From NCBI GenBank assembly GCA_002361235.1, contig DESI01000006.1, forward strand, positions 1 through 57,573: a stretch of DNA of 57,573 nt, read 5' to 3'. This document shows positions 18,091 through 24,037 of this stretch, piece by piece. Source of the DNA: Porphyromonadaceae bacterium UBA3318. Its GTDB lineage: Bacteria > Bacteroidota > Bacteroidia > Bacteroidales > Muribaculaceae. How positions within the stretch are numbered: position 1 is the first letter of the stretch; each line of letters begins with the position of its first letter. The notes below the pieces were generated by a model, which was not told the DNA's origin, did no database searches, and worked only from the letters and a program-made list of their open reading frames with translations. A program made the position numbers and the translations under genes.

Positions 18091-18581
18091 TGTTCGCTGA
18101 AAGGTAAGGCGATTTCCGCGTATTGCGGGATTCGCGGTATGAAATGGTAGGTGTTGCCGGCATAGTCGATGCGGCAGCAATAATGGTTCAGTCCGTTGCT
18201 CACCACTAAGTATTGGGCGTGAAGCACCATGTTGTAGCGTACTATCTGGTCGAACACGTCCTGGGTAATCTTCACGTCGGGCGCCTTGTATTCCACTATC
18301 ACCAACGGCTTTGTGTCGCGGCCAAAGGCGATGGTGTCGCAGCGTCGTGACATGCCGTTGAGGTGAATACCCACCTCGTTGCCGAGCAGTGAGGCGGGGA
18401 ACTTGCGGTCGGTCATGAGCCAGTTCACGAAGTGCTGACGCACCCACTCCTCGGGAGTGAGCGCCACATACTTCTTGCGCAACGGATCCCATACGCGCTC
18501 CACGCCGTCGGCCCCGGTCTGCAGTTTAAGCGTGACCGGGGGAAGGTTTAACGTCGGAAAGTCCTTATGAGTATCTGCCAT
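18087..18581 (-). CDS. Small PD-(D/E)XK protein, HsdR N-terminal-like
   Basis: The 164-residue protein consists almost only of the nuclease-like fold seen at the N-terminus of type I restriction subunits. The catalytic signature is visible as Asp82 in RRCDTIAFG, then Glu97 and Lys99 in VIVEYKAP, the spacing expected for PD-(D/E)XK. It has no helicase or methylase domain of its own, yet its stop overlaps the start of the PcrA-type helicase by four bases (ATGA). The start at 18581 is preferred because the longer open frame upstream lies within the nuclease gene. Proteins like this are annotated in Bacteroidetes as type I restriction enzyme R N-terminal domain proteins; their role is not established. 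Confidence 0.85.
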   Translation of the reverse strand: MADTHKDFPTLNLPPVTLKLQTGADGVERVWDPLRKKYVALTPEEWVRQHFVNWLMTDRKFPASLLGNEVGIHLNGMSRRCDTIAFGRDTKPLVIVEYKAPDVKITQDVFDQIVRYNMVLHAQYLVVSNGLNHYCCRIDYAGNTYHFIPRIPQYAEIALPFSEQ

Positions 18582-18598
18582 TATATGTATCCGGGACT

Positions 18599-19426
18599 TT
18601 ACTTCTTTAACGGTGACCAGTGGCCCTTGTAGTCGGGGTCGAAGACGGTGTTGAGTATGTCGGCCAGACGCAGGCCTCCACGCAAAAATTGCTGCTCTAC
18701 TGTCGGAGTCCATTGGGCTATGTAATCATAGCTTACGTTGGTGTCCTGCGGCGTTGCGGCATACACCTGCTTGCAAATTTCGTAAGTTTCCTCGGCCCAA
18801 TGTTCGGGATAAGCATCGGTGAGTATCACCTCCATCTCTGCGGGCGTTGCGCGGTCTATCTGCTGCTGCCACTCAGTATAGCTCCACTTGTGACCGGACT
18901 CCACCAGGCGCGAATCCCACAGCGAATGCAGGTTTGTAGGCTGTTTGAAGTATTTCACTGTCCAGGAGTTGCCGCCACGGTCTGACGCGTGGCCTAAATG
19001 CATGGGCTGATGGATGTCACCAAGGAGGTGTGTTACAATCTTAAGTGCCAGGGCCCGCCGGCTGTCATCAATGTTGGTATCGGCCAAGACGGCCACCTGC
19101 TCGTTGATGGCGCGCACTATGTCACCGCTCGGCAGCAGGGGAGCGCTACGGAACGTCTGGTCGGCATCGATGTTCTTGTAATGCCAGGTCTTGCTGTAGG
19201 CATATTCCGGAGTGTGCGACGCATTGTCCAGCCAGTTGGACCAGTAAACTATCGATTTACCGTCAAGCAGCGAATCGACAGCCGCCTTGGTGGCCGGCGT
19301 CAGGTGGTTTTCGGCTATGAATGCCACGGTGTCATGTCCTTTCTGGCTCCAGCCGAACGACGGGAGAGTACACAGCGCCATTACACCCGCAACGTTTGTG
19401 ATTTTTGCGAATCTTGTAAATTTCAT
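18599..19426 (-). CDS. Secreted S1/P1-type nuclease
   Basis: The 275-residue protein has a signal peptide ending at about residue 25 (LPSFG), so that the mature chain starts with Trp (WSQKGH). This is diagnostic: in S1/P1 nucleases the N-terminal Trp amine and the following His help bind the trinuclear zinc cluster. Further ligand blocks are WHYKNID and HLLGDIHQPMHLG (His, Asp, His) followed by DRGGN. The family cleaves single-stranded DNA and RNA and removes 3'-phosphates, and in the periplasm probably serves nucleotide scavenging. A clear Bacteroidetes promoter lies upstream, and it may be the first gene of the long minus-strand run. Confidence 0.93.
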   Translation of the reverse strand: MKFTRFAKITNVAGVMALCTLPSFGWSQKGHDTVAFIAENHLTPATKAAVDSLLDGKSIVYWSNWLDNASHTPEYAYSKTWHYKNIDADQTFRSAPLLPSGDIVRAINEQVAVLADTNIDDSRRALALKIVTHLLGDIHQPMHLGHASDRGGNSWTVKYFKQPTNLHSLWDSRLVESGHKWSYTEWQQQIDRATPAEMEVILTDAYPEHWAEETYEICKQVYAATPQDTNVSYDYIAQWTPTVEQQFLRGGLRLADILNTVFDPDYKGHWSPLKK

Positions 19427-19487
19427 TGATAAGACGTCTTATAGAGCCTGTCGCCCCATACCGGAGCCATCCGGACTCTTGTTGCTA

Positions 19488-19519
19488 CAAAGATACAAAA
19501 TCCATGCCAATCCACCAAA
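19488..19519 (-). promoter_or_regulatory. Promoter of the S1/P1 nuclease operon
   Basis: On the minus strand TTTG (19519-19516), a 20-base spacer and TATCTTTG (19495-19488) form a full Bacteroidetes promoter 62 bases before the start codon at 19426. Confidence 0.7.
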
Positions 19520-19530
19520 TAAGTCATGGT

Positions 19531-19610
19531 GACGAGTAATGACGAGTAATGAGTGATGAGAGACAAGTGATAAGTGATAAGTGATAATTGATAATGATAA
19601 GTGGCGCATG
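19531..19610. repeat. Simple-repeat array (GACGAGTAAT and GTGATAA units)
   Basis: Two exact copies of GACGAGTAAT (19531-19550) are followed by degenerate units and then by GTGATAA-type copies up to about 19602. The array lies between the S1/P1 nuclease promoter and the AT-rich restriction-modification island, so it marks the left edge of that island. Confidence 0.75.
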
Positions 19611-19767
19611 ACGAGTTCTTCATCTCAACACCTTAAGGCTGATGATGGATATGATGAGGGATTGCATCAATTATTAGAATTCAGATTACTAATTTTTCAG
19701 AACTGATTGAAGCATAAATTTTTAGCCCAATTTTAAAATTAAATTCATAAATCTCAGAAAAAATTCG

Positions 19768-19775
19768 TAACTTTG
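19768..19775 (+). promoter_or_regulatory. -7 element (TAACTTTG) before the restriction-modification genes
   Basis: TAACTTTG lies 45 bases before the ATG at 19820 and is the only -7-like box facing the island genes. I see no TTTG or TTG at the right distance upstream, so the promoter may be weak or depend on an activator. Confidence 0.45.
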
Positions 19776-19819
19776 CAGATTAATATCTGATATGGCCACA
19801 TAAGAAAAAATGTTTGATA

Positions 19820-21721
19820 ATGAGTAAAAAAGAAGCTAAGACTGACTTTTTTGTTCAGAAACTTCTGGATGAGGCTGGGATTCATTTAACCCCTCAGGGA
19901 TGTGATGTCCGTGAGGTAAATGAAGCCTTAAAGACTGCGTCCAAAAGCGGAACTGGGAATGTTGGATTTCCGGAGTTTTGTGGTGTTGTCGGTGATTTCC
20001 TTTTAGTCATTGAAGATAAGGCAGATCTTTCCAAACATATTCATAGAGATTCAAAGGGTTTAATCTCATTACAAACAAATGCTATTAAAGACTACGCAGT
20101 TAATGGAGCATTACACTATGCCAGACATATAGCATCTCATACTCAATTCCATAAAATAATCGCCTTTGGTATTTCAGGAGACCAAAAGCACTATCGTGTT
20201 AGTCCTCTTTTTGTAGATGACCGCGGCGAATACATGGAATTACCTGATGTCGAGACGTTCATTTCTTTTAGCCATAATAATATTCAAGAATATTATATCA
20301 GAGAAATATTGCACGAGTCAACCGACACTGAAAAAACGACCAAAGAGATTCTTAAGGACGCCGAGACATTACATGAATATCTTCGTAGTTATGGCAACCT
20401 AACGAATGAGCAAAAGCCTCTAGTTGTTTCGGGCATACTTCTTGCTTTACGAGAAATTGAGCATAAAACCTTTTCGATAGACCAACTTAATGGAGACACC
20501 GTTACTACGGACGGGCAGAAAATATATGATGCTATCCGCAATAATCTTCAAAGAGCTAATGTAACTCCGGACACGGAAAGGAACAAACTTCTAAGTCAAT
20601 TTTCTGTAATTCGTGATACTCAAAAGATTAATGAGATAGACCACACTTTAGGTAAGACTCCATTAAAGTATTATACTGAATTTCTTTACAACAGCATTTT
20701 CAAAAATATTCGCTACCAAAATTCATCCGAAGATTATTTGGGAAGGTTTTATGGCGAATTTATGAGTTATTCGGGAGCAGATGGTCAGACTTTGGGTATC
20801 GTTTTAACGCCGAAACATATCACTGATTTATTCTGTGATCTTGCCGACTTAAAAGTTGATGATAAAGTTCTGGATCCTTGCTGCGGCACCGCCGGATTTT
20901 TAATCTCTGCCATGCATAGAATGGTCAACCTTACTGATGACCCTACTACTCAGTCGCATATTAGACGTGATCAATTATTCGGCATCGAACTTCAGCCGTA
21001 TATGTTCACTATTGCTACGACAAATATGATATTGCGCGGTGATGGTAAGAATAATCTCCAAAATTTTGATTTCCTCAGGCATAATCCTTCTCAACTGCAA
21101 CTCAAAGGTTGTACTGTTGGAATGATGAATCCGCCTTATTCCCAAGCAATAAAAGCTAAGAATCCTGAACTACATGAAATAAATTTTACCGAGCATCTCC
21201 TTAATTCATTAGTTCAAGGAGCACGTTGTATTGTCATCATACCTCAATCATCTGTTACAGGTAAAAGCAAAGAAGAAAGGGCAATTAAACAAAGTATTAT
21301 TGCTCACCATACTTTAGAAGGTGTTATTACACTCAATAAAAATACCTTTTATGGCGTTGGAACAAATCCTTGTATAGCAATATTTACCGCTGGTATACCT
21401 CATCCAAAGAATCACAAATGTAAGTTTATAAATTTTGAGGATGATGGTTATGAAGTTAGTAAGCATATTGGATTGATTGAAACGCCTGGAGCAAAAGATA
21501 AGAAACAGCATTTGCTTGATGTTTGGCAAGGAAGAATACAAGCCGAAACCAAATTCTGCGTTGAAACAACTATTGAAGCTGATGATGAATGGCTACATTC
21601 ATTTTACTACTTCAATGATGAAATTCCTTCCGAGAAAGATTTTGAAAAAACAATGGCCGATTATCTAACCTTTGAGTTTAATATGATTACTCATGGCAGA
21701 GGCTATTTATTTGAAGAATAG
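19820..21721 (+). CDS. Fused PD-(D/E)XK nuclease and N6-adenine DNA methyltransferase (BcgI A-subunit-like)
   Basis: The 633-residue protein begins with a nuclease-like domain: Pro51-Glu52, then Asp59, Glu65 and Lys67 in GDFLLVIEDKAD, a PD-(D/E)XK pattern. A helical linker (about 160-310) follows, then an HsdM-type methyltransferase with the AdoMet motif LDPCCGTAGF at 351-360 and catalytic NPPY at 437-440. Cutting and methylation in one chain, followed by separate specificity genes and no HsdR gene, resembles type IIB/IIG enzymes such as BcgI, whose A subunit is of similar size. ATG 19820 is used; a TTG two codons earlier is unlikely. Base composition is far more AT-rich than the flanks, indicating horizontal acquisition. 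The next gene starts 10 bases downstream. Confidence 0.88.
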   Translation: MSKKEAKTDFFVQKLLDEAGIHLTPQGCDVREVNEALKTASKSGTGNVGFPEFCGVVGDFLLVIEDKADLSKHIHRDSKGLISLQTNAIKDYAVNGALHYARHIASHTQFHKIIAFGISGDQKHYRVSPLFVDDRGEYMELPDVETFISFSHNNIQEYYIREILHESTDTEKTTKEILKDAETLHEYLRSYGNLTNEQKPLVVSGILLALREIEHKTFSIDQLNGDTVTTDGQKIYDAIRNNLQRANVTPDTERNKLLSQFSVIRDTQKINEIDHTLGKTPLKYYTEFLYNSIFKNIRYQNSSEDYLGRFYGEFMSYSGADGQTLGIVLTPKHITDLFCDLADLKVDDKVLDPCCGTAGFLISAMHRMVNLTDDPTTQSHIRRDQLFGIELQPYMFTIATTNMILRGDGKNNLQNFDFLRHNPSQLQLKGCTVGMMNPPYSQAIKAKNPELHEINFTEHLLNSLVQGARCIVIIPQSSVTGKSKEERAIKQSIIAHHTLEGVITLNKNTFYGVGTNPCIAIFTAGIPHPKNHKCKFINFEDDGYEVSKHIGLIETPGAKDKKQHLLDVWQGRIQAETKFCVETTIEADDEWLHSFYYFNDEIPSEKDFEKTMADYLTFEFNMITHGRGYLFEE

Positions 21722-21731
21722 AAATTTTCAT

Positions 21732-22280
21732 ATGGCCTTATTTAATCTTGAACGTGGAAATTGGCGTGAGTTCTTCTTTGAAGATGTCCTATCAATTGAT
21801 AGTGGAAAGCGTCTTACTAAAGCTGATATGCAGGAAGGAGTACGTCCATTTGTTGGAGCCTCAGATTCTAATAACGGCATCACTTTTTTTACATCCTCTG
21901 TAAACGAAAGTCTTGATAGCAATGTTCTTGGGGTCAATTACAATGGTAGTGTCGGTTTCTCATTTTACCATCCTTACGAAGCACTGTTTTCTGACGATGT
22001 GAAGAGAGTAAAGTGGCTTGACACCAAACATAATAATCGTTATACCTTACTATTTTTAGCGTGTATCATACACCAGCAAAAGAATAAGTATGCCTATGGA
22101 TATAAGTTCAATGGACAACGAATGAAACGCCAGAAAATTCTTCTTCCCGTTGATTCGCTTGGTCGTCCAGATTGGGGCTTTATGGAGGCATACATGAAGC
22201 ATCAAGAACAATTAATTCTGAAACCTACAATAGAAAGATTATGCAAACAGTTGATGGTCAACGAGTTGCTGGGGGGGTAA
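21732..22280 (+). CDS. Specificity (S) subunit, target-recognition module 1, ending in a G7 tract
   Basis: The 182-residue product is one half of a type I-like specificity subunit: a single target-recognition domain starting at NWREFFFEDVLSIDSGKRL, followed by the conserved helix (DWGFMEAYMKHQEQLILKPT) that contacts the methyltransferase. The reading frame ends ELLGG-stop immediately after seven G at 22271-22277; the stop TAA is created by the current tract length. With six (or nine) G the frame would continue as GGKSLGTKWKAF into module 2. As written, the protein is a half subunit that could act as a dimer. The ATG at 21732 is chosen over one at 21693 inside the upstream gene. Confidence 0.82.
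   Translation: MALFNLERGNWREFFFEDVLSIDSGKRLTKADMQEGVRPFVGASDSNNGITFFTSSVNESLDSNVLGVNYNGSVGFSFYHPYEALFSDDVKRVKWLDTKHNNRYTLLFLACIIHQQKNKYAYGYKFNGQRMKRQKILLPVDSLGRPDWGFMEAYMKHQEQLILKPTIERLCKQLMVNELLGG
22271..22277 (+). repeat. Poly-G tract (G7), likely slippage switch 1
   Basis: Seven consecutive G, followed by TAAATCG, sit exactly at the boundary of S modules 1 and 2. Frame analysis shows that loss of one G or gain of two would fuse the two modules. Confidence 0.85.
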
Positions 22281-22881
22281 ATCGCTGGGCACCAAATGGA
22301 AAGCGTTCCACTTTACAGAAGTCTTTACTACTATACAAAGAGGTAAACGTCTTAAGAAAGCCGACCATGTGGAAGGAAGCACACCCTATGTTTCCTCAAC
22401 TGCCATCAACAATGGCGTGGATGGATTCATCGGAAATTCTGACAGCGTAAGAAAATTCAATGACTGCCTTACTCTTGCTAATAGTGGAAGTGTAGGTTAT
22501 TCTTTCTTCCATCAGTATGAATTTGTGGCAAGCGACCATGTTACACAACTTAAAAGGGAGGGGTTAGACAAATATGCTTATCTCTTTATGATTCCAATTA
22601 TCAATCGTTTATCAGAAAAATACAGTTTTAATCGAGAGATAAATGATGAACGAATTAAGAGAGAACGTATCTTGCTTCCAGTGAATGAGAACGGAGATAT
22701 AGATTTTGAGTTTATGTCTTCATTTATGAAGCAAGTTGAATCAGATATTTTAAACACCACCATCCCATTGTTTAATAACAGGCTGAATGACAGCGTATTA
22801 GAATTGGGGGGGGTAAATGGGCTAACTTCTTCATTTATGAGCTTTTCTCTCCATTGGAATCCGGAAAATCCAAAGGATTAA
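22279..22881 (+). CDS. Specificity (S) subunit, module 2, out of frame with module 1
   Basis: This open stretch encodes a second complete target-recognition module. It starts right after the G7 tract (KSLGTKWKAFHFTEVFTTIQ), matching the start of module 1, and ends with the helix EFMSSFMKQVESDI and then LELGG at the next G tract. Its frame is closed by a TGA at 22252 and has no ATG, GTG or TTG before 22369, which is already beyond the conserved N-terminus. It can therefore be made whole only by continuation from module 1. After the second tract, in its own frame, it runs 22 more residues to a stop at 22881. I treat it as a switched-off part of a contingency gene, not as an independent gene. 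Confidence 0.75.
   Translation, partial: KSLGTKWKAFHFTEVFTTIQRGKRLKKADHVEGSTPYVSSTAINNGVDGFIGNSDSVRKFNDCLTLANSGSVGYSFFHQYEFVASDHVTQLKREGLDKYAYLFMIPIINRLSEKYSFNREINDERIKRERILLPVNENGDIDFEFMSSFMKQVESDILNTTIPLFNNRLNDSVLELGGVNGLTSSFMSFSLHWNPENPKD
22806..22813 (+). repeat. Poly-G tract (G8), likely slippage switch 2
   Basis: Eight consecutive G followed by TAAATGG lie at the junction of modules 2 and 3. Six or nine G would give LGGKWANFF and join module 3 in frame; eight, as here, leads to a stop at 22881. Confidence 0.85.
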
Positions 22882-23321
22882 ATCATATTGAGAAGAAAGA
22901 AAATGGTGTTTCTTATCTTGGCGCCACCAATCTCAATAATGGGGTATTGTGCTTTGTGTCTCCAGACAATAAAGCAATTCAGCGGGGTAACTGTATCGCG
23001 TTCATTAGAAACGGCGAAGGGTCGATGGGGTATTCTGTTTATAAAGCTGAAGATTTTATCGCCACAAGTGACATATCAGTAGGAAGACACCCTCGCTTAA
23101 ACAGATATACTGGTACTTTCATCACGACTGTTGCCGATAGGGTAAGAGGAAAATATAATTTCGGTTACAAGCGAAGTCCGGCACGTTTGAGCAAAGAGAT
23201 TTTAACACTTCCTGTAACAAAATCTGGTGAACCCGATTGGGATTTTATGGAAAATCATATGCGAGCCAAAGAGAGCCATTTGATTGTAGAATATTTAAAA
23301 TGTCTACATCTTATAAAATAG
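22815..23321 (+). CDS. Specificity (S) subunit, module 3, out of frame with module 2
   Basis: A third target-recognition module begins after the G8 tract (KWANFFIYELFSPLESGKSK) and contains the same landmarks as modules 1 and 2 (LGATNLNNGVLCFV, GSMGYSVYKAEDF, RGKYNFGYKRSPARL). It ends with a shorter helix (DWDFMENHMRAKESHLIVEY) and a stop at 23321. Its frame is closed upstream by a TGA at 22788, and the first possible start (TTG 22854) is past the conserved beginning. It is thus a cryptic module that needs frameshifting at the G8 tract, and also at the G7 tract, to be expressed from the module 1 start. About 168 residues. Confidence 0.72.
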   Translation, partial: KWANFFIYELFSPLESGKSKGLNHIEKKENGVSYLGATNLNNGVLCFVSPDNKAIQRGNCIAFIRNGEGSMGYSVYKAEDFIATSDISVGRHPRLNRYTGTFITTVADRVRGKYNFGYKRSPARLSKEILTLPVTKSGEPDWDFMENHMRAKESHLIVEYLKCLHLIK

Positions 23322-23754
23322 AATCTGGGAGTTGCGGCATTGTTACAGTTTGTTGGTGAATCAATTCGATGTCTAATCCGAGGGCTTTAATTGCAAATGT
23401 GTACATCAAGGTTTGGCAGAACTTGTTGATTTAAAGTTCTTCTTTTCCACTCCTCCGAAAAGCATTATCCGAATAATGTAACAAGTAGTTAAATGATGGA
23501 GGAGGAAAGCCAGTTGACAAGTGAGATGATGGTGAGACGGGAAATAGGCGTTGTTGATAAAGATTCGGAGGGAAATAAAAGTGGAAGGCGCAACAAAAGG
23601 ATGGATGTGCAAAAGGAAAGTGGCGGAATGGTCGGATTGGGGTAAAGTTGTCCAAAATATTTTGCAAGTAGTAGAAAATTAGGGGTGTGAGGAGTTTGGA
23701 GGGTTGAAAAGTTTTCCAAAATGAAAATCTTTTGAAAATTTTTGGCGTTTATAG
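23322..23754. other. AT-rich intergenic stretch at the right edge of the island
   Basis: No convincing gene. A 39-codon open stretch on the minus strand (about 23311-23430, containing ALGLDIELIHQQ) looks protein-like but has a stop just upstream and no recognisable family. A 49-codon plus-strand frame beginning about 23493 has no credible homology features. From about 23480 the plus strand is strongly purine-rich. I regard it as remnant or spacer DNA. Confidence 0.5.
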
Positions 23755-23784
23755 TTGTCGTAAAGAATTAATTTTGTAACTTTG
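23755..23784 (+). promoter_or_regulatory. Promoter of the nrdD operon
   Basis: TTG (23755-23757), a 19-base spacer and TAACTTTG (23777-23784) form a Bacteroidetes promoter. A second box, TAATTTTG, abuts it at 23769-23776. The predicted start of transcription leaves a leader of roughly 245 bases before the ATG at 24038, most of it a hairpin array. Confidence 0.65.
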
Positions 23785-23866
23785 TAACGGCTTTTGAGAC
23801 ATCACTTGTCGAATACGGCCTAAGACACGAGGTAAGTACTTAACACACATCTAATACAATCAAAAT

Positions 23867-24018
23867 AGAGTTGCCCCGGCTGCTCTAAAACAAAAACAGG
23901 GAGTTGCCAATGCGGCTCTAAAACTAAATAGGGAGTTGCCAATGCGGCTCTAAACAAAAAACAGGGAGTTGTCCCGGCGGCTCTATAATCAAAAATTCAG
24001 AGTTGTCCCGGCAACTCT
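23867..24018 (+). repeat. Array of five related hairpins in the nrdD leader
   Basis: Five 20-base units start at about 23867, 23899, 23931, 23964 and 23999, spaced 32-35 bases apart. Each has the form (A/G)GAGTTG(C/T)C-NNN-GGC..CTCT, and the units are separated by A-rich spacers (CTAAAACAAAAACA type). The last unit is a perfect hairpin, AGAGTTG-TCCCGG-CAACTCT; units 2 and 3 are identical in the core. The array lies inside the transcribed leader and ends 20 bases before the ATG. No known riboswitch fold was recognised. Confidence 0.8.
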
Positions 24019-24037
24019 AAAACCCAAACCCAGGAGC

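Noticed and set aside
18091..18492. Upstream extension of the helicase reading frame to 18492
   Set aside because: The added 134 residues are Arg/His-rich and overlap the conserved PD-(D/E)XK gene in another frame; the ATG at 18090 gives the normal PcrA N-terminus.
21693..21731. Earlier ATG for S module 1 inside the methyltransferase gene
   Set aside because: It adds 13 residues outside the conserved module; the ATG at 21732 lies just after the methyltransferase stop and fits the family start.
22172..22450. 92-codon frame across the G7 tract in the third reading frame
   Set aside because: Its translation after the tract has no similarity to the S modules; it is only the product expected if the tract slips to 8 G.
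23311..23430. 39-codon minus-strand open stretch (contains ALGLDIELIHQQ) overlapping the end of S module 3
   Set aside because: It looks protein-like, but a stop lies just upstream, the only internal start gives about 31 residues, and no family was recognised. It could be a relic of a displaced gene.
23493..23642. 49-codon plus-strand frame starting ATGATGGAGGAG
   Set aside because: Purine-rich low-complexity DNA with no upstream signal and no recognisable motif; likely chance.
23969..24037. Upstream in-frame start for nrdD
   Set aside because: It would translate the leader hairpin array; the ATG at 24038 has an AGGAG site and matches the ATP-cone start.
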